Notes: generated from the letters alone by a model not told the origin. A DNA stretch of 64,000 nt from Rubrivivax sp. (GCA_022843905.1 JALHMT010000017.1:1-64000), one strand, 5' to 3'; positions 8,320 through 17,773 are shown, numbered from the stretch's first letter. Numbers and translations: made by a program.

Positions 8320-8345
8320 GGGACCCGCTTCGACGGCTCGCGCGC

Positions 8346-9476
8346 TCAGGTCCTCTTGGCCGGGGCGCGGAAGTAGTGGTTCCAGGCCATCTTGAAGTCG
8401 ACCATGTAGTCGTTCTGCCACTGGCCGGCGCGCTGGGCAAACTCCCGCTGTGAATCCATCACCTTCTTGAAGATGGGGCTCTCGGCCGACTTGGCCTTGG
8501 TCACCTTGTCCCAGGCGGCGAGCTGCGCGCGCAGGATGGCGTCGGGCGTCTTGTAGAAGTTGACCTTGTCCTTGGTCTTCAACTCGATGTAGTCCTGGCT
8601 GTTGCGCTGGATGGCCTTCCAGCTCATGTCGGCACTGGCGGCCTGCACGGCGTAGTCGATGACCGACTTCAGTTCGGCCGGCAGGGCGTCGTACTTGGCC
8701 TTGTTGAACAGGATCTCGAACTGCTCGCCGCTCTGGTGGAAGCTCTGCAGCATGCAGTTCTTGACGACGTCGGGGAAGCCCAGCAGGCGGTCGGACGAGG
8801 CGTTGTTGAACTCGGCCGCGTCGATCAGGCCGCGGTCCAGCGCCGGCACGATCTCACCACCCGGCAGCGGGTTCACGGCAGCACCCATCTCCTTGAAGAC
8901 GTCGACGGCCAGGCCCACGGTGCGGAACTTCAGGCCCTTGATGTCCTCGACCTTGGCCACCGGCTTCTTGAACCAGCCCAGCGGCTGCGTGGGCATGGGG
9001 CCGTACAGGAACGACACCACGTCGATGTTCAGGCTCTTGTAGATCTCGTCGAGCATGGCCTTGCCGCCGCCGTAGTAGTGCCAGGCCAGCACCATGTTGG
9101 GGTCCATGCCGTACGCCGGGCCCGAGCCCCAGAGCGCCAAGGCATTGCTCTTGCCGTAGTGGTAGGCCACCACGCCGTGGCCGCCGTCGAGCGTGCCCTT
9201 GTTCACCGCGTCGAGCAGCTGGAAGGCCGGCACCACCGAGCCCGAGGGCAGCACCTCGATCTTCAGCCGCGCACCCGCCATGTCGTTGACCTTCTTGGCG
9301 AAGTCGGAGGCGTACTCGTGAAAGATGTCCTTGGAAGGCCAGGTGCTCTGGAAGCGGAACGTCGTCGTCTGAGCCGAGGCGATCATCGGGACGGCCATCG
9401 CGCCTGCACCGGCCGTGGCTGCCGCGGCGGACTTGAGGAATCGACGGCGCAGCGCCGGCTTGTGGGCATCGGTCAT
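8346..9476 (-). CDS. TRAP transporter periplasmic binding protein (DctP/FcbT1 type)
   Basis: 376 residues from the ATG at 9476, which has an AGGAG site 8 bases upstream. A Tat-type signal (RRRFLKSA) with a hydrophobic stretch ending in SAQ exports it to the periplasm. The mature part is a DctP fold of the COG4663 class: FRFQSTWPSKDIFHEYA, an Arg in GLKFRTVG that usually pairs with the ligand carboxylate, and AAEFNNASSDRLLGF. It delivers an organic acid, probably a 2-oxo or aromatic/hydroxy acid, to the permeases encoded downstream. Folding before export is implied by the twin-arginine motif. Confidence 0.88.
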   Translation of the reverse strand: MTDAHKPALRRRFLKSAAAATAGAGAMAVPMIASAQTTTFRFQSTWPSKDIFHEYASDFAKKVNDMAGARLKIEVLPSGSVVPAFQLLDAVNKGTLDGGHGVVAYHYGKSNALALWGSGPAYGMDPNMVLAWHYYGGGKAMLDEIYKSLNIDVVSFLYGPMPTQPLGWFKKPVAKVEDIKGLKFRTVGLAVDVFKEMGAAVNPLPGGEIVPALDRGLIDAAEFNNASSDRLLGFPDVVKNCMLQSFHQSGEQFEILFNKAKYDALPAELKSVIDYAVQAASADMSWKAIQRNSQDYIELKTKDKVNFYKTPDAILRAQLAAWDKVTKAKSAESPIFKKVMDSQREFAQRAGQWQNDYMVDFKMAWNHYFRAPAKRT

Positions 9477-9750
9477 GGGGTCTCTCCTGCACATCGCCAA
9501 ACGATGTGGGTTCATGGGGTTCGAGGATGGATGGTGTCGAAGAACGACACCCCTTGACTATTGGCGCCCGCCCATCACCCGGCAACCCGGTGTTACCCCC
9601 GGGTTGGCCCTGATGGTCGGGGGCCCATTCAGGCCCTTTTCGCGCCCGTGCGAGAGCGCGGACCACCCAAGACAGGCCACTGTCGAAACAGCTTTGACTT
9701 TCATGCACAGGCCGGGACGGAACGTCCGGCGCCAGCAGGACCGTCCCGCT
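9477..9750. other. 274-base gap between TRAP receptor and Nudix genes
   Basis: No coding potential on either strand that I would defend. It should hold the TRAP operon promoter (minus strand). A 7-bp inverted repeat GGGACGG/CCGTCCC (9714-9720 with 9741-9747) sits just past the Nudix stop and may be its weak terminator. Confidence 0.4.
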
Positions 9751-10608
9751 TCAGGCGTCGAGCCAGAAAGCCTGCATCTGCGCTTCGAGCCGGCTGTGAA
9801 CCTCCGCCGGGAGCAGATCGTGGCGCAGCGCGAAGTCGAGCGTGACCAGCGCGGCGTCGACCGTCATGCGGTCGGTGGCCGCCAGCGCCAGCGCGTCGGC
9901 CACCGGCAGCAGGTGGAAGGCCGCCACTTCACCGTCCTGGTTGCAGGGCGTGACACCGTCCGGCAGCGCCAGGTCGTAGGACGACAGCAGTTCGTTCTGC
10001 AGACCCTCCGGAATGTCGCGCTGCAGCCAGACCAGTCGGCCGGGCTGCATCGGGCGCATCTGCGCGGGCGTGAGACCGGCTTCCTCCCAGCCTTCGCGCA
10101 CCAGGGCATCGTCGGGCGTCTGCCCGTAGGGCACGCCGCCGCCGACGAGGTTGTCAAACAGGCCGGGATCGGTGGACTTCGTCGACGAACGCTGCGCGAT
10201 CCACAGTTGCTGGGGCCGGCCGTCGTCGCCGGCGACGTAGCCTGTGGCATGCACGCCAAGCGTCAATGTGCCCCAGAAGCGCGCGGCGGCACGCTCCATT
10301 CGCGCCAGCACGGCGCCGCTGGCCGGCTCGATCAGGGGAAAGATCTCGTCGCGCCAGCCGACCAGCAGGCCACGCTCCCGCAGTTGCAGATGCAGCTCGG
10401 CAAGCACCTCGTCGCGCTGCTTGGCCGGCACGATCAGGCGCACGGCCTCGTCCTTGACCTCGAGCGCGTCGAAGTCGGCCAGCACCGCGAGGTGGCGGCG
10501 CGCCACGGAACCGACCTCGGCGCGACCGACGAAGAAGGCCACGCGCGCGGCCTCATCGTGTGCCCGGCCCGCGCTCAGACAGTGCCAGGGAGGCTGCAGA
10601 CCGCTCAT
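9751..10608 (-). CDS. Nudix hydrolase with N-terminal DUF4743-like domain
   Basis: 285 residues. The N-terminal half (about 1-115) resembles the DUF4743 region found before Nudix domains in the thiamine-pyrophosphokinase-related proteins of yeast and plants. The Nudix box is near residues 155-178 (GGGVPYGQTPDDALVREGW, then EEAGL). The REx2EEx2GL core is present, but the first Glu of the classical box is Gln, which also varies in this subfamily. The enzyme probably hydrolyses a nucleoside-diphosphate-linked or thiamine-diphosphate-like compound. Its natural substrate is unknown. It lies 40 bases downstream of the indolepyruvate oxidoreductase on the same strand and may share its transcript. 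Confidence 0.8.
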   Translation of the reverse strand: MSGLQPPWHCLSAGRAHDEAARVAFFVGRAEVGSVARRHLAVLADFDALEVKDEAVRLIVPAKQRDEVLAELHLQLRERGLLVGWRDEIFPLIEPASGAVLARMERAAARFWGTLTLGVHATGYVAGDDGRPQQLWIAQRSSTKSTDPGLFDNLVGGGVPYGQTPDDALVREGWEEAGLTPAQMRPMQPGRLVWLQRDIPEGLQNELLSSYDLALPDGVTPCNQDGEVAAFHLLPVADALALAATDRMTVDAALVTLDFALRHDLLPAEVHSRLEAQMQAFWLDA

Positions 10609-10647
10609 GAACCGGAAGTCTACCCAGCCCGCCCGAGGCCGGCCATC

Positions 10648-13600
10648 TCAGCCGGCCTGAGCGCGCCAGCGCGCCATCAACGCGTCCCACTTCGGCCGCG
10701 CCGTCTTCAGATGGCGCTCCTTCACGTGGCCGTAGCCGCGGATCTCTTCGGGGATGCGCGCGATCTCGGCGGCCAGGTCGACGTTGCCGGCGTTCAGGCC
10801 GCGCAGGACCTCGTCGATGCTGGCCCTGTACTGCTGGATCAGCGCGCGCTCCATGTGCCGCTCCTCGGTGCGGCCGAAGATGTCGAGCGCGCCGCCGCGC
10901 AGCCCCTTGAGCTTCGCCAGCAGGCCGAAGGCGCTGCGCATCCAGGGCCCGAACTCCTGCTTGACCAGTTCGCCGCGGGCGTTCTTCTTCGCGATGAGCG
11001 GCGGCGCCAGGTGATGCACGATCCTGTAGTCGCCCTCGAACATGCCTTCGATCTTCTTCAGGAAGGCCGGGTCGGTGTGCAGACGCGCCACCTCGTACTC
11101 GTCCTTGTAGGCCATCAGCTTGAAGAGATAGCGCGCCACCGCCTCGCTCAGTCGGCTGCCGCCCAGCGGCTTCTCGGCCTGGCGCACCTTGTCGACAAAG
11201 GCCTTGTAGTCGGCCGCATAGGCGGCGTCCTGGTAGCCGGTGAGGAACTCGACGCGGCGCGTCAGCAGCTCGTCGACCGACGGCTTCTTGACGAACTGGA
11301 TGACCTGTTGCGCCTTGAACAGCGCCCGCACTGCCGCCAGGTCGTGCGCACAGCGCCGGCCCCACTCGAAGGCCGCCTTGTTGTTGTCGACCTGCACCGC
11401 GTTCAGTTCGATGGCGCGCATCAGCGCGGCATGCGACAGCGGCACGCGGCCCTGCTGCCAGGCGAAGCCCAGGATCAGCGGATTGGTGTAGATCGAGTCG
11501 CCCAGCAGCTGCACCGCGACCTCCTCGGCGTCGAAACTGCCCACGCCCGCAGGACCCACCGCCTCGGCCAGCGCCGACTCGCAGCTGCCGGCCGGGAACT
11601 GCCAGTCGGGGTTCTTCACGAACGATGCCGTGGGCGTGCCGTGCGAGTTCAGCGCCACGTAGGTGCGGCCGGGATGCATCACCTGAAGCGTGTAGCGGTT
11701 GGCCGCCACCAGCGAGTCGCAGGCGATCACCAGGTCGGCCTTGGCCAGGTCGACCTTGGTGGTGTGGATGGCCTCGGGGCGGTTGGCGATCTGCACGTGG
11801 CTCCAGGTGGCGCCGCCCTTCTGCGCCAGGCCGCCGGCGTCCTGCGTGACGATGCCCTTGCCTTCCAGGTGCGCGGCCATGCCCAGCAGCTGGCCGATGG
11901 TGATGACGCCGGTGCCGCCCACGCCGGCCACGACGATGCCCCAGGCCGTCTCGGCCAGCGGCAGTGCGGGCTCGGGAATGGGTGGCAGCGCGAAGGGGTC
12001 GCCCTTCTTCTCCTTCTTGGGCTTCTTCAGCGTGCCGCCTTCGACGGTGACGAAGCTGGGACAGAAGCCCTTCACGCAGGAGAAGTCCTTGTTGCAGGTG
12101 CTCTGGTTGATGCGGCGCTTGCGGCCGAACTCGGTCTCGACGGGCTCCACGCTCAGGCAGTTGCTCTGCACGGAACAGTCGCCGCAGCCTTCGCAGACGG
12201 CCTCGTTGATGACCACGGTCTTCGCCGGCGTGACCATGGTGCCGCGCTTGCGGCGGCGGCGCTTTTCGGTGGCGCAGGTCTGGTCGTAGATCAGCACCGT
12301 GCAGCCTTCGATCTCGCGCAGCTCACGCTGCACGGCGTCGAGATCGTCCCGGTGGCGCACCGTCACGCCGGGCGCCAGGCTCACGGGGGCGTTCTGGTAC
12401 TTCTCGGGTTCGTCGGTGACGATGACGATCTTCCTGGCGCCTTCGGCATCCAGCTCGCGTGTCATCTCGGGCACGCGCAGGGTGCCGTCCACCGGCTGGC
12501 CGCCGGTCATGGCCACGGCGTCGTTGAAGAGGATCTTGTAGGTGATGTTGACCTTGGCCGCGATGCTCTGGCGCACCGCCAGCAAGCCCGAGTGGTAATA
12601 GGTGCCGTCACCCAGGTTGGAGAAGATGTGCTTGTCGGTGCTGAAGGGGGCCTGGCCGATCCAGCTCACGCCTTCGCCGCCCATCTGGCTGAAGGTGACG
12701 GTGCTGCGGTCCATCCACACCGACATGAAATGGCAGCCGATGCCGGCCGATGCGCGCGAGCCCTCGGGCACGCGGGTGCTGGTGTTGTGCGGGCACCCGC
12801 TGCAGAACCAGGGCGTGCGTTCGCCGAGGCTGGCGTCCCCCGCGGCCAGGCTGCGCTCCTTGGCGTCGATGACGCTCAGCCGCTGCTCCATGCGAGCGAC
12901 GATGTCGGCGCCCACGCCCAGCTTCTTCAACCGCCTGGCGATGGCCTTGGCGATGATGGCCGGCGTGAGGTCGGCCTTGGCGCGCAGCAGCCAGTTCTGG
13001 CTCGGGTTGGGGCGCGACCATTCGCCGCCGCTCATGTCGCCTTCGTCTTCCTCGAACTTGCCCAGCACGTGCGGCCGCACGTCGCTGCGCCAGTTGTAGA
13101 GCTCTTCCTTCAGCGCGTACTCGATGACCTGGCGCTTCTCTTCGACGACCAGGATCTCCTGCAGCCCGGTGGCGAAGGCGCGCGTGAGGGTCGCTTCCAG
13201 CGGCCACACCACGTTGACCTTGTGCACCCGGATGCCCAGTTGCCGGCAGGTGTCGTCGTCCAGCCCCAGGTCGGCCAGCGCCTGGCGCGTGTCGTTGTAG
13301 GCCTTGCCGCTGGCGATGATGCCGAAGCGGTCGTTCGGCCCTTCGATGACGTTGTAGTTGAGCTTGTTGGCACGCACGTAGGCCAGCGCCGCGTACCACT
13401 TGTAGTCCATCAGCCGCGCTTCCTGCTCGAGCGCGCCGTCGGGCCAGCGGATGTGCAGGCCGCCCGGCGGCATGGGGAAGTCCTCGGGCATCAGGATCTT
13501 CACGCGGTCCGGGTCGACCGACACCGACGACGACGACTCGACCACCTCCTGGATGGTCTTCATGCCCGCCCACACGCCCGCAAAGCGGCTCATCGCGAAG

Positions 13601-14190
13601 GCATGCAGACCCATGTCGAGGATGTCCTGCACGTTCGAAGGGAAGAACACCGGCAGGCCGCAGGCCTTGAAGATGTGGTCGCTCTGATGGGCGGCGGTGC
13701 TGCTCTTGGCGACGTGGTCGTCGCCGGCGATGGCGATGACGCCGCCGTGCTTCGAGGTGCCGGCCATGTTGGCATGCTTGAAGACGTCGGAGCAGCGGTC
13801 CACGCCAGGGCCCTTGCCGTACCAGATGCCGAAGACCCCGTCGAACTTGCGGCTCTGCGGGAACAGGTCGAGTTGCTGAGTACCCCACACTGCCGTGGCC
13901 GCCAGTTCTTCGTTCACTCCGGGCTGAAACACCACGTTCTGTGCCGCGAGGTGCTTCTTGGCCTGCCACAGCGCCTGGTCGTAGCCGCCCAGCGGGCTGC
14001 CGCGATAACCGCTGATGAAGCCGGCGGTGTTGAGCCGGGCGGCCGCGTCGCGGTGGCGCTGCAGCATGGGCAGCCGCACGAGGGCCTGCACGCCGCTCAT
14101 GAAGGCACGACCCTGTTCCAGGGCGTACTTGTCATCGAGAGTGACCGTTTCCAGGGCCTTGCGGATCGAGTCGGGCAGAGGTGCGTTCAT
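10648..14190 (-). CDS. indolepyruvate ferredoxin oxidoreductase, fused IorA-IorB type
   Basis: 1180 residues, the usual size of the single-chain proteobacterial enzyme. It converts aryl-pyruvates from Trp, Phe or Tyr to aryl-acetyl-CoA with thiamine diphosphate. N-terminal pyrimidine-binding region: GYRGSPLGGYDQALW. A cysteine cluster CSGCPHN lies near residue 462. A C-terminal ThDP region carries IGCHFMSVWMDRSTVTFSQM and GDGTYYHSG. A ferredoxin-like iron-sulfur motif (CEGCGDCSVQSNC, then CNKDFSCVKGFC) lies near 665-700. The POR-gamma domain starts with GVGGTGVITIGQ near 755. The start at 14190 follows family length; no clear Shine-Dalgarno is seen. A divergent Lrp/AsnC gene 126 bases away is the likely regulator. 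Downstream CoA-ligase and transporter genes on the other strand fit an aromatic-acid theme. Confidence 0.9.
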   Translation of the reverse strand: MNAPLPDSIRKALETVTLDDKYALEQGRAFMSGVQALVRLPMLQRHRDAAARLNTAGFISGYRGSPLGGYDQALWQAKKHLAAQNVVFQPGVNEELAATAVWGTQQLDLFPQSRKFDGVFGIWYGKGPGVDRCSDVFKHANMAGTSKHGGVIAIAGDDHVAKSSTAAHQSDHIFKACGLPVFFPSNVQDILDMGLHAFAMSRFAGVWAGMKTIQEVVESSSSVSVDPDRVKILMPEDFPMPPGGLHIRWPDGALEQEARLMDYKWYAALAYVRANKLNYNVIEGPNDRFGIIASGKAYNDTRQALADLGLDDDTCRQLGIRVHKVNVVWPLEATLTRAFATGLQEILVVEEKRQVIEYALKEELYNWRSDVRPHVLGKFEEDEGDMSGGEWSRPNPSQNWLLRAKADLTPAIIAKAIARRLKKLGVGADIVARMEQRLSVIDAKERSLAAGDASLGERTPWFCSGCPHNTSTRVPEGSRASAGIGCHFMSVWMDRSTVTFSQMGGEGVSWIGQAPFSTDKHIFSNLGDGTYYHSGLLAVRQSIAAKVNITYKILFNDAVAMTGGQPVDGTLRVPEMTRELDAEGARKIVIVTDEPEKYQNAPVSLAPGVTVRHRDDLDAVQRELREIEGCTVLIYDQTCATEKRRRRKRGTMVTPAKTVVINEAVCEGCGDCSVQSNCLSVEPVETEFGRKRRINQSTCNKDFSCVKGFCPSFVTVEGGTLKKPKKEKKGDPFALPPIPEPALPLAETAWGIVVAGVGGTGVITIGQLLGMAAHLEGKGIVTQDAGGLAQKGGATWSHVQIANRPEAIHTTKVDLAKADLVIACDSLVAANRYTLQVMHPGRTYVALNSHGTPTASFVKNPDWQFPAGSCESALAEAVGPAGVGSFDAEEVAVQLLGDSIYTNPLILGFAWQQGRVPLSHAALMRAIELNAVQVDNNKAAFEWGRRCAHDLAAVRALFKAQQVIQFVKKPSVDELLTRRVEFLTGYQDAAYAADYKAFVDKVRQAEKPLGGSRLSEAVARYLFKLMAYKDEYEVARLHTDPAFLKKIEGMFEGDYRIVHHLAPPLIAKKNARGELVKQEFGPWMRSAFGLLAKLKGLRGGALDIFGRTEERHMERALIQQYRASIDEVLRGLNAGNVDLAAEIARIPEEIRGYGHVKERHLKTARPKWDALMARWRAQAG

Positions 14191-14256
14191 GCGGGGCGGG
14201 CTTTCATGCAGGTGGCGGGAGTTTAGGGTTTCACCGAATTTCTGTCCTTTCTTCCG

Positions 14257-14304
14257 ATGCCCAAATGGCATGGGCTGGCGCAATAATCTCGACTTGAAAT
14301 CAAG
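14257..14304. promoter_or_regulatory. inverted repeats in the IOR/Lrp divergent promoter
   Basis: The 126-base divergent spacer contains ATGCC-N5-GGCAT (14257-14271) and CTTGA-N2-TCAAG (14293-14304). Lrp/AsnC proteins bind pairs of short inverted repeats near their own gene, so these are candidate sites controlling both genes. The second lies 12 bases before the Lrp start codon. Both are short, so chance is not excluded. Confidence 0.4.
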
Positions 14305-14316
14305 ATCGCAGCAAGA

Positions 14317-14895
14317 ATGACGCCGAGAAAGACAAGCTCAGGGAAATCCACGAGTCAGCGTCCGGTGCCCGAACCCGAGCCCACGCCCGCCGAAGGTGCA
14401 GAGGCGCACCCGGCCTCACTCGACCGCTACGACATCGCCATCCTGCAGCAGTTGCAGGCCGATGCACGCCTGTCGAACACCGAGCTGGCGTCACGCATCG
14501 GCCTGTCGGCCGCACCCACCTGGCGCCGCGTGCGCTGGCTGGAGCAGCAGGGCTACATCACGGGGTACCGGGCAGAGATCGATCGCCGCAAGATCGGCCT
14601 GGGCGTGCTGGCCTTCGTGCGCGTGGACGCCGAGCGCAACAACGCCGAAGCCACGCAAGCGCTGGAAGCGCGCATCCGCGAACTGCCCGAGGTCGTGGCC
14701 TGCCACTACATCAGCGGCGCCGGCACCTTCGAACTGCATGTCATGGCCACCGACCTGGACGCCTTCTCGCGCTGGTCGATGCAGACCCTGTTCAAGCTGC
14801 CCAACGTGAAGGACCTGCACACCAGCTTCTCGCTGGGCGAGGTCAAGGCCGGCGCTGCCCTGCCGCTGGGGCACTTAAAACCCGGCACGCGCTGA
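14317..14895 (+). CDS. Lrp/AsnC-family transcriptional regulator
   Basis: 192 residues. An unusual low-complexity N-terminal tail of about 33 residues (Pro/Glu/Thr-rich) precedes the helix-turn-helix, LDRYDIAILQQLQADARLSN and then ELASRIGLSAAPTWRRVRWLE (about 35-85). The C-terminal RAM/AsnC effector domain follows (about 100-180, with VVACHYISGAGTFELHVMAT). Lrp-type proteins sense amino acids. Divergent placement next to the indolepyruvate oxidoreductase suggests it senses an aromatic amino acid and controls that gene (inference from context). An internal start after the tail is possible, but none has an obvious ribosome site. Confidence 0.87.
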   Translation: MTPRKTSSGKSTSQRPVPEPEPTPAEGAEAHPASLDRYDIAILQQLQADARLSNTELASRIGLSAAPTWRRVRWLEQQGYITGYRAEIDRRKIGLGVLAFVRVDAERNNAEATQALEARIRELPEVVACHYISGAGTFELHVMATDLDAFSRWSMQTLFKLPNVKDLHTSFSLGEVKAGAALPLGHLKPGTR

Positions 14896-14918
14896 CCTGC
14901 ACGGCGCGCAGGGACAAT

Positions 14919-15644
14919 TCATGCACGGCGATAGGTCCGCAGGCGCGCCAGATCGAGCACGCGCACGCCGCCGTACTCGATGCGGATCACCTCGCGTTGC
15001 TGCAGCGTGCGCAGGGCCTCGTTGACACGCTGACGTGACAGGCCCACCAGGTAGCCCAGTTCCTGCTGGGTGATGCGAAGCAGGTCGCCGACGCCGGGAT
15101 ACAGCACCGGATGGAACAGCGCGGCGAGGCTGCGCGCCACACGTGTATCGGGATCGTTCATGCGGTCGATCTCGCGCGCTGCGATGAACTGGCCCAGGCG
15201 CTCGTTGAGCAGGTTCATCACGTAGCGATTGAACGGGATGCTGCGCTCCAGCAGCCATTCGAACTCATCCAGCGGCAACCCCGAGACCACGCTGCGCCGC
15301 AACGGTTCGATGTTGTAGCGATAGACCTCGCGCTTGAGCAGCGTGCCTTCGCCGAACCAGGCGCCGGGCGGCACGCCGGTGAAGGTGATGGACAGGCCCT
15401 GCGAGTTGTCGTTGCTCATCTTGAGCAGGCCATCGAGCACGCCGAACCAGTAGTTGGCCGTGCGCCCGATCTTGCAGACGAAGTCCCCAGGCAAGGCGTC
15501 CACCACGTCCAGCGAGGCCACCACGCGCGCGCGATCGGCCTGTGTCACCAGGGGCAGCCACGGCACCATGCGCAACTCGTCCTCGGTGGGCTTTCTGGCG
15601 CGCTGCCGAAGCGGGGCGGTGGGGGCGTGCTGGATGGGGGCCAT
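14919..15644 (-). CDS. Crp/Fnr-family transcriptional regulator
   Basis: 241 residues from ATG 15644. The N-terminal cyclic-nucleotide-binding-like beta barrel (about 40-140) lacks the conserved cAMP-contact residues and the Fnr cysteines, so its ligand is unknown. A C-terminal winged helix (about 185-235) reads LLRITQQELGYLVGLSRQRV with recognition helix SRQRVNEALRTLQ. It is transcribed away from the acyl-CoA ligase/Liv operon, and a near-perfect 18-bp palindrome sits between them. This makes it the likely local regulator of that operon. A longer reading frame extends upstream but would run through the promoter and operator, so it was not used. Confidence 0.85.
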   Translation of the reverse strand: MAPIQHAPTAPLRQRARKPTEDELRMVPWLPLVTQADRARVVASLDVVDALPGDFVCKIGRTANYWFGVLDGLLKMSNDNSQGLSITFTGVPPGAWFGEGTLLKREVYRYNIEPLRRSVVSGLPLDEFEWLLERSIPFNRYVMNLLNERLGQFIAAREIDRMNDPDTRVARSLAALFHPVLYPGVGDLLRITQQELGYLVGLSRQRVNEALRTLQQREVIRIEYGGVRVLDLARLRTYRRA

Positions 15645-15722
15645 GCGCTGCGGGGTTGACAACTCGCTGACAAGGGACGTCGATCTTCCCCAGTGAAAGT
15701 CCCCTTGGGGTTGACCCGTAAA

Positions 15723-15740
15723 TTGTCGTTGCAATGACAA
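15723..15740. promoter_or_regulatory. near-perfect 18-bp palindrome, probable Crp-type operator
   Basis: TTGTCGTTGCAATGACAA is symmetric except for one base pair (position 6 against 13). It lies between the divergent Crp-family gene and the acyl-CoA ligase, about 85 bases before the ligase start and 79 bases before the regulator start. Half sites of TTGTC/GACAA are the size expected for Crp/Fnr dimers, although they differ from the classical TGTGA or TTGAT. A further GACAA-containing segment lies near 15655-15680. Confidence 0.6.
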
Positions 15741-15825
15741 CTCGACGTCAAACTCTTGCCTACGATCCAGCCTCACTCGAAGTGGCCGCCAATCCGGACG
15801 GTCGCCCCTCCACAGGAGACAAGCG

Positions 15826-17772
15826 GTGCAAACGACGTTTCCGCGTCTGCTGCTCGAACATGCCGCCAGGCGTCCGCAATCGGCGGCCCTGCGCGAGAAG
15901 GAGTTCGGCATCTGGCAGACCATCACCTGGTCGGCGCTGTCCGAGCTCGTGCGTCACCTGGCCTGCGGCATGGCGCAGGCCGGCGTGAAGCGCGACGACC
16001 ACGTCGTGGTGGTGGGTGAGAACCGTCCGCGGCTGTACGCCTCGATGCTGGCGGTGCAGTCGCTGGGCGCCGTGCCGGTGCCGCTGTACCAGGACGCCGC
16101 AGCACCCGAGTACGTCTTCCCGATCAACAACGCCGAGGTCTGCTTCGCGGTGGTGGAAAACCAGGAGCAGGTCGACAAGATGCTGGAGTTGCGCGCGCAA
16201 TGCCCGCAGCTTCGTGCCATCTGGTACGACGACCCGCGCGGCCTGCGCAATTACAGCGAGTCCGGCCTGGCCGCGCTCGACGCCCTGATCGAGGCCGGCA
16301 AGACCTTCCAGGCCGGCCACCCGGGCTACTTCGACGCCGAGGTGGCCAAGGCCGCTCCCGGGGACGTGGCAGCGATGTTCTTCACCTCCGGCACCACGGG
16401 CAACCCCAAGGGCGTGGTGCACACGCACTTCACGCTGCTGGATCGCGCGCGCGCCGGGGCCGACTTCGACAAGCTCGGCGAAGCCGAGGAAGTGCTGGCC
16501 TACATGCCGCCGGCCTGGATCGGTCAGAACATCTTCAGCTACGCGCAATGGCTGGCCTGCGGCTACGTGGTGAACTGCCCCGAGAGTGCCGCCACGGTGA
16601 TGATCGACCTGAAGGAGATCGGTCCGACCTACTACTTCGCGCCGCCGCGCATCTTCGAAGGTCTGCTGACCAACGTGATGATCCGGATGGAAGATGCCGG
16701 CGCCGTCAAGCGCTGGCTGTTCCGCACCTTCATGGACGTGGCCAGGCGCGTCGGCCCGGCGCGCATGGACGGTCAGCCGGTTCCCTTCCTGGACGGCCTG
16801 CTGTGGAAGCTGGGTGACCTGTTCATCTACGGTCCTCTGCGCAACACGCTGGGCTTCTCGCGCGTTCGCGTGGCCTACACGGCAGGCGAGGCCATCGGCC
16901 CGGATCTGTTCACCTTCTACCGCTCGATCGGCATCAACCTGAAGCAGCTCTACGGCCAGACCGAGACCGCGGTCTTCGTCTGCCTGCAGCCCGACCACGA
17001 GGCCAAGGCCGACACCGTGGGCGTGCCGATCAGCGGCGTGGAGATCCGGCTCACCGACAGCGGCGAGATCCTGGTGAAGTCGCCCGGACTGCTGAAGGAG
17101 TACTACAAGAACCCGGCCGCCACCGCCGAGGTGCTCGACGCCTCGGGCTGGTACCACACGGGTGATGCCGGCTTCCTGGACAGCGGCGGCCACCTGAAGA
17201 TCATCGACCGTGCCAAGGACGTGGGCCGCATCATGGGCGGCCCGTCCGACGGCGCGATGTTCGCGCCCAAGTACGTCGAGAACAAGCTGAAGTTCTTCCC
17301 GCACGTGAAGGAGGTCGTGGCCTTCGGCGACAAGCGCGAGAAGGTCTGCGCCTTCATCAACATCGACTTCGAGGCGGTGGGCAACTGGGCCGAGAAGCGC
17401 AACCTGCCGTATGCCGGCTACACCGACCTGGCCTCCAAGCCGCCGGTGCTGGAACTCATCCGCGAGTGCGTCGAGAAGGTCAATGCCGACCTCTCGCAGG
17501 ATGCCATGCTCGCCGGCAGCCAGGTCAGCCGCTTCCTGGTCCTGCACAAGGAACTGGATGCCGACGACGGCGAACTGACACGCACGCGAAAGGTTCGGCG
17601 CGGCTACATCGGCGAGAAGTACCAGGTGCTGGTCGACGCGCTGTATGGCGGCAAGGCCGAGCAGTTCATCGAGACGGCGGTGAAGTTCGAGGACGGCCGC
17701 ACCGGCAGCGTCTCGGCCACGCTGAAGATCATCGACGCGAAGACCTTCGCTCCGGTGAAGAAGGCAGCCTGA
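15826..17772 (+). CDS. AMP-dependent acyl-CoA synthetase (long-chain or aryl type)
   Basis: 648 residues starting at GTG 15826, which has AGGAGA six bases upstream. ANL-superfamily features: the P-loop FFTSGTTGNPKG at about 186-197, the aromatic-ring motif YGQTE near 379, and WYHTGDAG near 443. The C-terminal catalytic-lysine region is divergent. The long size and internal region resemble the FadD15/long-chain class, but such enzymes beside Liv transporters in Burkholderiales often act on aromatic or branched acids. It heads a plus-strand operon with five Liv genes and ends one base before livG starts. The likely job is to activate the transported acid to its CoA ester, with the substrate unknown. 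Confidence 0.85.
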   Translation: MQTTFPRLLLEHAARRPQSAALREKEFGIWQTITWSALSELVRHLACGMAQAGVKRDDHVVVVGENRPRLYASMLAVQSLGAVPVPLYQDAAAPEYVFPINNAEVCFAVVENQEQVDKMLELRAQCPQLRAIWYDDPRGLRNYSESGLAALDALIEAGKTFQAGHPGYFDAEVAKAAPGDVAAMFFTSGTTGNPKGVVHTHFTLLDRARAGADFDKLGEAEEVLAYMPPAWIGQNIFSYAQWLACGYVVNCPESAATVMIDLKEIGPTYYFAPPRIFEGLLTNVMIRMEDAGAVKRWLFRTFMDVARRVGPARMDGQPVPFLDGLLWKLGDLFIYGPLRNTLGFSRVRVAYTAGEAIGPDLFTFYRSIGINLKQLYGQTETAVFVCLQPDHEAKADTVGVPISGVEIRLTDSGEILVKSPGLLKEYYKNPAATAEVLDASGWYHTGDAGFLDSGGHLKIIDRAKDVGRIMGGPSDGAMFAPKYVENKLKFFPHVKEVVAFGDKREKVCAFINIDFEAVGNWAEKRNLPYAGYTDLASKPPVLELIRECVEKVNADLSQDAMLAGSQVSRFLVLHKELDADDGELTRTRKVRRGYIGEKYQVLVDALYGGKAEQFIETAVKFEDGRTGSVSATLKIIDAKTFAPVKKAA

Positions 17773-17773
17773 G

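Noticed and set aside
10648..14190. The 1180-residue oxidoreductase as a fusion or sequencing artefact
   Set aside because: The single-chain IorA-IorB form is normal in aerobic proteobacteria and all domains are in the usual order.
9415..14226. A 1603-residue open frame on the plus strand opposite the indolepyruvate oxidoreductase
   Set aside because: It is antisense to a gene with clear domains and has His/Gln/Arg/Val-rich composition typical of shadow frames in GC-rich DNA; no domain is recognisable.
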